From: Streptomyces sp. SJL17-4
Lineage (GTDB): Bacteria; Actinomycetota; Actinomycetes; Streptomycetales; Streptomycetaceae
Length of the DNA: 64,000 bases
Direction of reading: 5' to 3'
Assembly (NCBI RefSeq): GCF_036826855.1
Contig: NZ_CP104578.1
Coordinates: forward strand, 5,863,501-5,927,500
The notes under the pieces were generated by a model. It saw only the letters and a program-made list of their open reading frames with translations. It was not told where the DNA came from and did not search any database. Shown here piece after piece: positions 42,442 to 49,865 of the stretch; positions within the stretch are counted from its first letter, which is position 1, and every line of letters begins with the position of its first letter. Made by a program: the position numbers and the translations under genes.

Positions 42442-43736
42442 GTGTGGCGATCGCCTCGCATTGGTGTGGCGAAACGGGCGTCCTTGGTCTGACTCCCCGG
42501 GGCCGGACCGTCTTGGCCTGGGGCTTTCGGTGACATATGCGTGCGAGGCCATGACGATGGTCCCATGGAGATCCCACGCCCCCTGGGTGTGACACGCCGC
42601 ACACCGAGTCGAATTTCTATGCCCTTGCCGACGCCTTTTCGGTCAGGTGGTCGGACGCTTGTCGGTAGGGCTCCGGGGGTGCTTGTCCGGTCAGTGGCTG
42701 AGGCCGCTCCTGGTGGCTGGTGCAGATCAGCCGGTTCAGGGGCGACTCGGTGACGACCGAATTCGGGAAGAGCGGATACCGGTCGCGGGGCACCGGGTGC
42801 CTGCTACGTGCATAGGTCCTCGGGTGCGAGCACTTGAACACTGAGGCCGCCATCGTGGGCCTCCTCTCCGGCGGCACGGTCGTCACCTCCGCCGGCGAGG
42901 GGGAGCAAGGTCTAGCTCGTGCTGGACGGCTCGCCGTTCCGCGCCGAGGCCAGCGGATAGGTCGGCGATCCCAGGTCAGCGCCCCCTGGCTGTGGTCCGA
43001 ATCCTCGATCGGCTCCGACCTCCGCCGCGTCGAAGCCCTCACCGGCCACAGCGTCCTCCGTCACCAGGACACTGAGAACCTTCTGCTGAACGAGCTCGCC
43101 TCTCTCCTTGGAGCCCGCCCCAGCGCCCAGACCGCACTGGAGCGGCGGCGCGCCGCCCAGACTCTCGTCTGGCTGGTGACGACACTGGCCCGGGTCTTTC
43201 GGCATCCGAGCGGGAGGGTGCTGCCGGGCAGGGGCCGCTGCGAGGTTTGTGGCTCGCGCTGTGCGCCCGCCCGCTCGTCGGACAGGGTCTCGTGCGCGAT
43301 GGGCGGCCGAAGATCTGGATGCTTTCTGCCGGTTCTCACCGACCCCCAAGAACGCGTGGCGCTGGGTCGACACCGCGCTGTACAAGATCACCCAGCGCGG
43401 GAGACACCGCGCCGCCGGAGCCGTCGATCTCCTGGTGAGTTGGCGGCCAGGAGGCGGCGTGAGGCCCGGCCGAGGATCCTGACCATGCGCCACAGGGACA
43501 GTGCACAGGCGGGGCGTCTCGTAGGTCGGCTGTGATCCTGGAGACGTGGGCTGACCAGGGTTGTCCAACCACGCGGTTTCACCTGTGGCGGTGGCCGTCA
43601 GACAGAACCGGTTGGGGCTGGGCCGGTCGTGCATCAGCCACCCGGCGTGCGCGCCCTCCACCTCGTTCCACCGCTGACGAGGGCCGTGCTGCCATACCTG
43701 CAAAAGACATGCAATTGGCAAGTAATCTCCACGCGG
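42442..43736. other. Gene-poor 1.3 kb downstream of the tRNA genes
   Basis: I find no gene with a ribosome site, family motif and sustained high-GC third positions here. Short plausible coding pieces are scattered in different frames, for example IVGLLSGGTVVTSAGEGEQG near 42850 (+) and LDAFCRFSPTPKNAWRWVDT near 43315 (+), each ended by stops or frame changes. Base composition is less GC-rich than the flanks. This suggests decayed genes rather than regulatory DNA. No copy of the tRNA 3' end that would mark an integration site was seen. Confidence 0.5.
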
Positions 43737-43750
43737 TCGAAACGTTTCGA
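43737..43750. promoter_or_regulatory. Perfect 14-base palindrome upstream of the peptide gene
   Basis: TCGAAACGTTTCGA is a perfect dyad located 22 bases before the AGGAGG ribosome site, in an AT-richer patch. It is a candidate operator. Confidence 0.5.
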
Positions 43751-43782
43751 CATTCGAAGCGACAAATCTGCAGGAGGTAAGA

Positions 43783-43976
43783 ACGTTTGCCAAGCTGAGC
43801 GACAAGCTGGTTGGACTGGTGGTTCCCGAGGTCCAGGCGGCGGCCGTGACCTGCAGTGAGGCCCGGAACTACTGTGACGGCCCTGCCCGTTCTGGTTCTG
43901 GCGCCGTGCGCACTACATCAACTGCACCAACGGGGACAGCTGGACCGAGTTCGAGTGCTGCGGCTGCGGCTGCTGA
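43783..43976 (+). pseudogene. Cys-rich peptide gene with lost start codon and frameshift (RiPP-like precursor)
   Basis: AGGAGG at 43772-43777 is followed five bases later by ACG where an ATG would be expected, then FAKLSDKLVGLVVPEVQAAA, a leader-like helix ending in a Ala-rich cleavage-type sequence, then VTCSEARNYCDG. One base appears to be missing near 43880: the frame must shift for the rest, PCPFWFWRRAHYINC ... WTEFECCGCGC and a TGA stop at 43974. The joined product would have about 65 residues and 8 Cys in the last 45. Two independent defects argue that the gene is dead here, unless ACG initiation and frameshifting are real or the sequence has errors. A strong hairpin and an ABC transporter operon follow. 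I know no named family. Confidence 0.6.
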
Positions 43977-44018
43977 CACACGCTCAATGACCGCACTGGC
44001 CGGATAGGTACGGGTGCG

Positions 44019-44055
44019 GGGGTGTCGTGCCTTGACGAAGAGGGCACGACACCCC
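44019..44055 (+). terminator. Hairpin between the peptide gene and the ABC operon
   Basis: GGGGTGTCGTGCC (44019-44031) pairs perfectly with GGCACGACACCCC (44043-44055). It lies about 40 bases after the peptide stop and could end or attenuate transcription before the transporter genes. Confidence 0.75.
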
Positions 44056-44088
44056 TTCAGACCATTCTCTCCATGAGAACCTACCGAA

Positions 44089-44955
44089 ATGTTGAGCATG
44101 GAAGCCACGATCACGGTGCGGGGTTTACGCAAACGGTACGGTGCCAAGGAGGTGTTCGACGATCTGGATCTGGAACTCGGTCCGGGCGTCACGGGCCTCC
44201 TGGGACCCAACGGCGCGGGGAAGACCACCCTGATGCGCTGCCTCGCCACCGCCCTGACCCCGGACACCGGACGGATCGACATCCTCGGACTGGATCCGTC
44301 GTCTGCCGCCCAGCGCACGGAACTGCGCAGGCTCATCGGCTATCTGCCGCAGAACCCCGGGCTCTATCCGCACTTCACCGCGGCTTCCATGGTCGACTAC
44401 ATCGCGATCCTCAAAGAGATCACCGACCGAGCTGCCCGCAAGGACGAGGTCCGGCGTGTCCTCGCGGAGGTGGACCTGGCCGACTCCGCCGGCACAAAGG
44501 TTCGCAAGCTCTCCGGCGGCATGCGTCAGCGGCTCGGCATTGCCCAGGCTCTGATCGGCGATCCGCGCTTCCTCATCATGGACGAGCCGACGGTCGGACT
44601 CGACCCCGAGCAGCGGATGCGGTTCCGCACCCTCACCTCGCGACTGGGCGAGAACCGGACGGTGCTGCTTTCCACGCATCAGACCGAAGACATTGCCGCG
44701 CTGTGCGATCGCGTCATCGTGTTCAGCGGCGGCTCGGTGAAGTTCGACGGGGCCCCGAGGGAACTCGCTGCCGGGGCGAAAGGCCGCGTCTGGTCCTCCG
44801 ACACCCGGCCGACCAAGGCGCAAATCTACTGGCGAACTGCTGACGGCAGCTACCGCGTGGTCGGTGAACGGCCGTCGGACGGCTCCGCGGTGGAACCGAC
44901 CGTGGAGGACGGATACCTCCAGCTCCTGGGCACGGCCGCGAGGGTCGGGTCATGA
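44089..44955 (+). CDS. ABC transporter ATP-binding protein
   Basis: Stand-alone ATPase of 288 residues of the type that drives drug, lantibiotic or peptide export (CcmA/NatA class). Walker A GPNGAGKTT near residue 40, Q-loop YLPQNPGLYPHFT, signature KLSGGMRQRLGIAQAL, Walker B FLIMDEPTVGLDPEQ, H-loop LLSTHQTED. About 60 C-terminal residues (VWSSDTRPTKAQIYWRTADG onwards) form the usual accessory domain. The start could be 44089 or the ATG three codons later; neither has a good ribosome site. The stop overlaps the permease start (ATGA). With the following three genes it makes an operon next to the decayed Cys-rich peptide gene. Confidence 0.88.
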   Translation: MLSMEATITVRGLRKRYGAKEVFDDLDLELGPGVTGLLGPNGAGKTTLMRCLATALTPDTGRIDILGLDPSSAAQRTELRRLIGYLPQNPGLYPHFTAASMVDYIAILKEITDRAARKDEVRRVLAEVDLADSAGTKVRKLSGGMRQRLGIAQALIGDPRFLIMDEPTVGLDPEQRMRFRTLTSRLGENRTVLLSTHQTEDIAALCDRVIVFSGGSVKFDGAPRELAAGAKGRVWSSDTRPTKAQIYWRTADGSYRVVGERPSDGSAVEPTVEDGYLQLLGTAARVGS

Positions 44956-46415
44956 AGAAGCCACTCGCCGCGCTGATCACGACCGAATTCGTGCTCGCAC
45001 TGCGCAGTCCTCTGCTGTGGGCGCTCGCGCTGGTCACCGTCATCGGACGCATCATCACCACCTGGCAGACCATGCCCAACTGGTCGGTCCAGACCGTGGA
45101 CACCGCCACCTCCGCGGTCGTGGTCGGCGCCGGCGGGATGCTGGCGGCCAACCTGGCGATCCTGCGCGATGCACGCGCCGAGGCCGTAGAGCTGATGGAG
45201 CCGCTGCCCGTACGGCCACGGACCCGCACCCTGGCGGTCCTCATCGCCTACCCCCTCGCCGGTGGGTTCGTGGCCGCGCTGGCCATGGGCATCCAGCTCG
45301 GCAGCCTGCTGGTGAGCAGCCGCCCCGCCGGGCACTTCGACGCCGGGGAGCTGGCCGCCGGAGTGCTCCTGGTCGCCCTGATGACGACTCTGGGAATCGC
45401 CGCCGGCCGGTGGGTCCCGAGCCTGATCGCGGCTCCGATCGGGATCCTGCTGTTCTTCTGGACGCTGATGCAGTTCCCCCGGATCTGGCTCCTGCCCCAG
45501 GTCCCCGACCTCAAGCTGGCTGTCGATCCTGTCCGCCCGCCTGCCTGGCACCTGGTCTACGTCGTCGGGCTGGTTCTGCTCGCCGGGTCCGTCGCCCTGC
45601 TCCGGCACGGTCGGCGTCCTGCCTCCGTCGTCGTGACCGCGGGCGGCATGGCGGTCGTGCTCGCGGCTGGTGCGCTGACCCTCAACTCCCCGGCGGCGGA
45701 AGCTGCCGCGCGCGTCGGTGACCTCCGCCAGTCCACCGAATCCGTCACTACTGGCGCCGACGACTGCCGTAAGCCGGCCGATACCACGTACTGCGCGTTC
45801 CCCGGGTACGCCGAGTGGATTCCCCTGTGGCAGGACGCGGTCGAACCTGTGGTGGCGGCGGTCCCGGAAGGCGCGCGCGAGCAGCTGCCCGGCATCGTCC
45901 AGCGCGCCCCCACCGGGGTCCTCGATCCTGCGGTCGCCGACAAGAACATCCTGACGACGACGTCCTGGGGGCGCAACGGAGCGGAACGCGATTCCCGGCG
46001 GGCGCTGGCCGCGCAGATGGCCGCAGCCGCCAGCGGCTTCCCATGGGGAAGCCGGCGCGGCGGGGGCCCACAGGGCTGCGACGCCCGAGGGCAGGCGCGC
46101 ACCGTCGTGGCCCTGTGGCTGATCGGCCAGGTGGAGCGGCCGGTCGCTGCCACGACCACGCGTACATCCATTCGTACGGGCGACGGCAAGCAGAAGGCGA
46201 TGGAGGTGCCGCGCTCCGACCTCGGATCCGTGGACTTCGGCCCCTCCGAACTTGCCTATGCGAAGCAGCTGTTGGAGCAGTCCGGGGCCCGCGAACGAAT
46301 CTGGGCGAACTGGACCGTACTGACTGCTCCCACCACAACCGTCGATCAGGCGCTGCCATTGCTGGATCTGGACCGGGCCGCCGCCGAGACGCCGAAGGGA
46401 TCGCCATGCGAGTGA
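44952..46415 (+). CDS. ABC transporter permease with extracytoplasmic C-terminal domain
   Basis: A 487-residue membrane protein. The N-terminal 260 residues hold about six to seven spans, beginning LAALITTEFVLALRSPLLWA, with AAPIGILLFFWTLMQF and VVLAAGALTLNSP later. The last 220 residues are soluble and probably extracytoplasmic: DDCRKPADTTYCAFPGYAEW contains two Cys that may pair, followed by helical sequence (AVEPVVAAVPEGAREQLPGI) and GPSELAYAKQLLEQSG. This layout is known from unassigned Streptomyces ABC permeases; I cannot name the substrate. Overlaps: 4 bases with the ATPase gene, 10 with the next membrane gene. Translational coupling is likely. Confidence 0.78.
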   Translation: MKKPLAALITTEFVLALRSPLLWALALVTVIGRIITTWQTMPNWSVQTVDTATSAVVVGAGGMLAANLAILRDARAEAVELMEPLPVRPRTRTLAVLIAYPLAGGFVAALAMGIQLGSLLVSSRPAGHFDAGELAAGVLLVALMTTLGIAAGRWVPSLIAAPIGILLFFWTLMQFPRIWLLPQVPDLKLAVDPVRPPAWHLVYVVGLVLLAGSVALLRHGRRPASVVVTAGGMAVVLAAGALTLNSPAAEAAARVGDLRQSTESVTTGADDCRKPADTTYCAFPGYAEWIPLWQDAVEPVVAAVPEGAREQLPGIVQRAPTGVLDPAVADKNILTTTSWGRNGAERDSRRALAAQMAAAASGFPWGSRRGGGPQGCDARGQARTVVALWLIGQVERPVAATTTRTSIRTGDGKQKAMEVPRSDLGSVDFGPSELAYAKQLLEQSGARERIWANWTVLTAPTTTVDQALPLLDLDRAAAETPKGSPCE

Positions 46416-47032
46416 TCCGTACCTCCGGCCAGCTGCTCGGACCGCTGATCCGGGCGGTCGACTGGACTCCCGTGGCAGCGGTGGCCACGGTCTCGGTCGG
46501 CCTCGCGCTGGCCACGACCCCGGGCTCCCCGGTGGAGCCTGACAACGCAGCGATCACGCTGAGGATGGCCGGGGTGCTCCTTGGCGCTGCCGCCGGCTTC
46601 GCGCTGGTGGACACCGCCTCCGCCACGACGATGGTGGTTCCGGTACCGCGCTGGCTGCGGCAGTGGCTCCGGCTGTTGCTCGTGGCCGCCCCCATCGCCG
46701 CCGTCTGGGCGGGCACGTTCCTCATCCTGTCGGTCCGGCTCGCCGAAGGCGCGGAGCTGGCAGCCCCCGGGCTGGCGACGGAGGCGACAGTCTGTCTGCT
46801 GACAGGACTCGCCTGCACCGCGTTCGTCGTGCGGCAGAGGCCCGAGCGGCTCGCCGCGGTGATCGGGGCAGCGGTGCTCCTGGGCCTCGCCGTCATCACG
46901 CTGCCTTGGTTCGAAGCGGTCTGGCCGTATCCCGGCAGCCCTCGGTGGGACGAGGTGCATCAGGTCTGGCTGGCCGTGCTGCCCGTCCCTCTGGTGGGGC
47001 TGTTCCTCGCGCACAGGGAGGTACCTCGATGA
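46406..47032 (+). CDS. Integral membrane protein of the ABC operon
   Basis: A 208-residue protein with six hydrophobic spans, such as AAVATVSVGLALATTPG, MAGVLLGAAAGFALVDTASA, LLLVAAPIAAVWAGTFLIL, and the end VWLAVLPVPLVGLFLAHRE. No known domain is recognised. It overlaps the permease gene by 10 bases and the next gene by ATGA, so it is most likely a second permease or accessory subunit of the same transporter. The ATG at 46406 is chosen because an upstream continuation of the frame lies inside the permease gene. Confidence 0.75.
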   Translation: MRVIRTSGQLLGPLIRAVDWTPVAAVATVSVGLALATTPGSPVEPDNAAITLRMAGVLLGAAAGFALVDTASATTMVVPVPRWLRQWLRLLLVAAPIAAVWAGTFLILSVRLAEGAELAAPGLATEATVCLLTGLACTAFVVRQRPERLAAVIGAAVLLGLAVITLPWFEAVWPYPGSPRWDEVHQVWLAVLPVPLVGLFLAHREVPR

Positions 47033-47217
47033 CGGTGTCCGCCATAGTCGTCGGTTGCCAGGTGTTCATCGGCGTGGTCTTCCTCACCTCCTTCATCGGA
47101 ATGGTCCGGACGCGCGAGCGGTACGCGGACTTCGTGAAGGCGGCGGGAGAGCCGGCAGCCGGGTTGCCGGCGAAAGCCCTCACGTGCCGCAGAGGGCCGA
47201 GAACGAGAATTCCATGA
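47029..47217 (+). CDS. Truncated MauE/DoxX-like membrane protein
   Basis: A 62-residue reading frame. The first 45 residues, AIVVGCQVFIGVVFLTSFIG followed by RTRERYADFVKAAG, match the first span and the loop of MauE-type redox-associated membrane proteins (pattern GVVFLxxxxGKLR-F--FV), which normally have about 170 residues and four spans. After GLPAKALT the similarity stops and a basic tail ends the frame. The ATG overlaps the previous stop and the stop overlaps the next start. MauE proteins support disulfide chemistry, which would suit a Cys-rich peptide system. Read as a 3'-deleted gene. Confidence 0.6.
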   Translation: MTVSAIVVGCQVFIGVVFLTSFIGMVRTRERYADFVKAAGEPAAGLPAKALTCRRGPRTRIP

Positions 47218-47702
47218 GCGTTGTCCTGAGGCTTTTCCGAATCCATCCCAGGGAAATGGAGGCCGCCGGCACCGAGAGGGTTCTGGCAGACGTACCCCTG
47301 AAGTCAGACGAGGAGCGGTTCGCCGCAGCGCAGGACGCCGGGGTTCTCCTCGACCTCTCCCAAGAGTGGGAAGTGGTGCATGCGGCATTCACGGGAGGGT
47401 CGCCGGACACCCATGCGGCCGGATACCAGCCCGTCCTCGGAGGCGCGTTCCTGGGGCGTACCGAGACAGAGGTCCTGGTCGTTCTGCGGCCCGACGACGT
47501 ACGCAGGGTGTCGGACCACCTCGCCACTGTCGATCCGGAGCGCCGGGTGAACGACAGTCTCGACGCGATGGAGTCCGCGTTCGGAGACGAGATCGGGGAG
47601 AAGTTCGCGCGCTATCTCGCGACAGTCCTCCGTGACGTCGCGTCTTTCTACGCGGTAGCCGCGTCGAACGGCGACGTCGTGGTGAAGATCGCGTATTCCT
47701 GA
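47214..47702 (+). CDS. DUF1877 (YfbM-like) family protein
   Basis: A 162-residue soluble protein beginning MSVVLRLFRIHPREMEAAGT and containing LLDLSQEWEVVHAAFTGG, VLGGAFLGRTETEVLVVLRP, DDVRRVSDHLATVDPERRVN and a final ARYLATVLRDVASFYAVAAS. This order is that of YfbM/DUF1877, a family without known activity that is common in Streptomyces and toxin-immunity neighbourhoods. It starts inside the stop of the truncated MauE gene, probably because a deletion joined the two. Moderately sure of the family, not of any role. Confidence 0.7.
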   Translation: MSVVLRLFRIHPREMEAAGTERVLADVPLKSDEERFAAAQDAGVLLDLSQEWEVVHAAFTGGSPDTHAAGYQPVLGGAFLGRTETEVLVVLRPDDVRRVSDHLATVDPERRVNDSLDAMESAFGDEIGEKFARYLATVLRDVASFYAVAASNGDVVVKIAYS

Positions 47703-47870
47703 ACGTGACGTCCTCCGGCGCCGGTCGCCGACCTGCGCATCGAGATTGACGTACTCCCATCAACCTTCGCCCCCGGGCGCGCTTGCCGCTGGACTACTCG
47801 GTGACCAGTCTTCACATCGTGGACCGCGTGGTGGACGGGCTGCGACGGACGACCAACGACCCTTCCGCCG

Positions 47871-48842
47871 TCAGGCAAGCCCACCGATGCGGTCGCGCAC
47901 GAAGGCGAGCTGGGTCCGTTCGTGCACCCGGCCGCCGCCCTCGTGGCCGTTGAAGGGGTACACCTCGACCGCCTTGTCCGCGGCGTACCGGTGGTAGGCC
48001 GTGAAGGAGGTGGAGGGCGGGCAGATCGGGTCCATCAGGGCGATCGAGAAGAGCGCGGGCGCGTCCGCGCGGGCCGCGAAGTGCACGGCGTCGAAGTACG
48101 ACAGGGTGGTGAAGGTCTGCTCGACCCGGTCGCGGTGGAGGGCGAGGTACTGGGCGATCTCCGTGTACGGCGGCTCCGGGGCGATCTCGGCGCCGCGCCG
48201 GATGTGGCAGAGGAACGGCACGTCCGGCATCACTCCGGCCAGGCCGGGGACGAGCCCGGCGACGGCGAGCGCGATGCCGCCGCCCTGGCTGAATCCGGTG
48301 ACGACGATCCGCTCCGGGGCGACCATCGGCAGTGCGCGAGCCGCCTCGGTCCAACGCACGGCGTCGGTGAACAGCCGCCGGTAGTAGTGCGCTTCGGGGG
48401 CGTGGAGGCCGCGGGTGAGGAAGCCGGGGACGGTGCCGCCGGGGCCGGCGGCGGGGTCGGCGGTGTCTCCGGGGGCCGCGGACCAGCCCTGGCCCCGGGT
48501 GTCCATGAGGAAGTGGGCGTATCCGGCCGCCGGGTACAGCAGGTTCTCGTGGGGCAGGCCGCGACCGCGTCCGTATCCGAGGAACTCGACGACGCACCCC
48601 AGCGGCCCGGTCGCGCCGGTCGGAACGCGCAGCCAGCCGCGCACCTGCTGGCCGTCGAAACCGGCGATCGTCACGTCGTACGTGTCGATCAGCGTCAGGC
48701 CGTTGTCGACCCGGCGAAGGTCCGGAGCCACGGTCGCGGGCGCGGCGAGCGTACGGGTCCAGAAGTCGTCGAAGTCCGCCGGGGCGGGTAGGTCGGGCCG
48801 GTACGTCAGGCAGTCGTCCAGGGACAGGTCGGTGAGCGGCAC
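47871..48842 (-). CDS. Acetyl esterase, CE7 (acetyl xylan esterase/cephalosporin-C deacetylase) family
   Basis: A 323-residue alpha/beta hydrolase without signal peptide. CE7 landmarks: YRPDLPAPADFDDFWTRTL near the start, RGWLRVPTG, the RGQG oxyanion-type turn in MDTRGQGWS, nucleophile elbow GFSQGG near residue 185, catalytic Asp in SIALMDPICPPST near 265 and His in NGHEGGG near 298. Its promoter has TTGACC and TACAGT and the same operator-like motif as the sialic acid genes, and it faces away from the GntR gene cluster side. It may remove O-acetyl groups from sialic acids (inference); the general family acts on acetylated sugars. Confidence 0.85.
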   Translation of the reverse strand: MPLTDLSLDDCLTYRPDLPAPADFDDFWTRTLAAPATVAPDLRRVDNGLTLIDTYDVTIAGFDGQQVRGWLRVPTGATGPLGCVVEFLGYGRGRGLPHENLLYPAAGYAHFLMDTRGQGWSAAPGDTADPAAGPGGTVPGFLTRGLHAPEAHYYRRLFTDAVRWTEAARALPMVAPERIVVTGFSQGGGIALAVAGLVPGLAGVMPDVPFLCHIRRGAEIAPEPPYTEIAQYLALHRDRVEQTFTTLSYFDAVHFAARADAPALFSIALMDPICPPSTSFTAYHRYAADKAVEVYPFNGHEGGGRVHERTQLAFVRDRIGGLA

Positions 48843-48872
48843 GAAACGCCTCCGGATGGCAGGGAGAACAAG

Positions 48873-48892
48873 AGGTCTGATGTCTTATGTCC
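48873..48892 (-). promoter_or_regulatory. Predicted NanR-type operator, esterase promoter (site 1)
   Basis: GGTCTGATGTCTTATGTCC covers the predicted start site (about 48890) of the esterase promoter and shares the core GTCTGATGTC with three other sites. Confidence 0.65.
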
Positions 48893-48896
48893 CGGG

Positions 48897-48926
48897 ACTG
48901 TAAGGATCCCCCGGCCGACCGGTCAA
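48897..48926 (-). promoter_or_regulatory. Esterase promoter
   Basis: On the minus strand TTGACC (48926-48921), 18-base spacer, TACAGT (48902-48897). Confidence 0.65.
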
Positions 48927-49007
48927 GGAGGGGCCTACGCGACTGCGCCCGCCCGGTTCGGCCCGGGCGGGCGCAGTCGCGTCGGTGTGGGGACGTGGGG
49001 TGGGGGG

Positions 49008-49757
49008 TCAGGACCCGGCGTCGGGCGCCTTGCTTCGGGCCTCGGCGAGCCGCCGCCGCACCGGCGCGTAGTGGTCGGCGACGGCGGCGACGAACGCGGC
49101 CGGGTCGCCGGCCCGTGCCGCCTCGACGATCCGGCGGTGCACGTCCACCGTCACCTTCTCGTCCTCGATGGTCATGAGGTTGAGGTGCGGCGAGACGATC
49201 GAGTAGACGTCCCAGAACGCGAGCGTCAGTTGGCTGATCAGCTCGTTGCCGAGGGGCTCGACCAGCAGCGCGTGGAAGGCGCGGTCCGAGGCCACGAAGC
49301 CGTCGCCGCCGCCCGCTCCCTGCCGGTCCATCTCGGCGACCAGGCCGTCGAGCGTGTCGAGGTGCCGCGGGCTCAGCGCGCGGACGATCCGCTCGGCGTT
49401 GCCCCGCTCGAAGAGCTCTCTGACGTCGACGAGGTCGGCGTACACCTGGAAGTCGTCGTCCGGGCTCAGCATGCCGCGGAAGGTCATGGATTCGACGAGC
49501 GCCGAAAGGCTCAGTCGGCCCACATACGTGCCGTGGCCGTGACGCACCTCGACGATGTCCAGGGCGGCCAGGGTCTTCACTGCCTCACGGACGCTGGAAC
49601 GGCTCGCGCCCAGCGCGATGCACAGCTCCGCCTCGGTGGGCAGAGGATCCCCCGGGCGCATGCGCTTCTCGAGGATGTAGCGCTTGATTTCCTCCGTGAC
49701 CTCTTTGCGGAGCGTCGTGCGCCCCTGACGCACTTCCGAAATCTCAGGACTGGCCAC
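49008..49757 (-). CDS. GntR-family regulator, FadR/FCD type (NanR-like)
   Basis: A 249-residue DNA-binding protein. Residues 12-85 are the GntR winged helix: EVTEEIKRYILEKRMRPGDP followed by LPTEAELCIALGASRSSVRE and ALDIVEVRHGHGTYVG. Residues about 100-240 are the FCD effector domain with metal/ligand histidines (FHALLVEPLGNEL, DVHRRIVEAARAG, VADHYAPVRRRL). It is the only regulator in the sialic acid cluster, and a palindrome lies in the intergenic region next to it. It should repress the cluster and be released by sialic acid or a phosphorylated intermediate (inference from NanR-type systems). Start GTG at 49757. It is divergent from the importer operon. Confidence 0.85.
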   Translation of the reverse strand: MASPEISEVRQGRTTLRKEVTEEIKRYILEKRMRPGDPLPTEAELCIALGASRSSVREAVKTLAALDIVEVRHGHGTYVGRLSLSALVESMTFRGMLSPDDDFQVYADLVDVRELFERGNAERIVRALSPRHLDTLDGLVAEMDRQGAGGGDGFVASDRAFHALLVEPLGNELISQLTLAFWDVYSIVSPHLNLMTIEDEKVTVDVHRRIVEAARAGDPAAFVAAVADHYAPVRRRLAEARSKAPDAGS

Positions 49758-49760
49758 CTA

Positions 49761-49789
49761 TTGACCCCTCTCCCTCGTCCAGCTACGTT
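49761..49789 (+). promoter_or_regulatory. Promoter of the importer-nan operon
   Basis: TTGACC (49761-49766), a 17-base spacer and TACGTT (49784-49789) predict a start site near 49796, ten bases before operator site 2. Confidence 0.7.
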
Positions 49790-49805
49790 CACACGCTATC
49801 AAGGA

Positions 49806-49826
49806 GTCGGACATCAGACGTCCGAC
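49806..49826. promoter_or_regulatory. Predicted NanR-type operator (site 2)
   Basis: GTCGGAC-ATCAGAC-GTCCGAC is a near-perfect dyad with 7-base arms. Its minus strand reads ACGTCTGATGTCCGAC, the same core as sites 1, 3 and 4. Confidence 0.7.
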
Positions 49827-49865
49827 TTTGCTTCTTCCGAGTGAACGTCGTCCTAGGAGGACCCC

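Noticed and set aside
43037..43500. Possible transposase in the gene-poor region
   Set aside because: No DDE or helix-turn-helix pattern and no terminal inverted repeats were seen.
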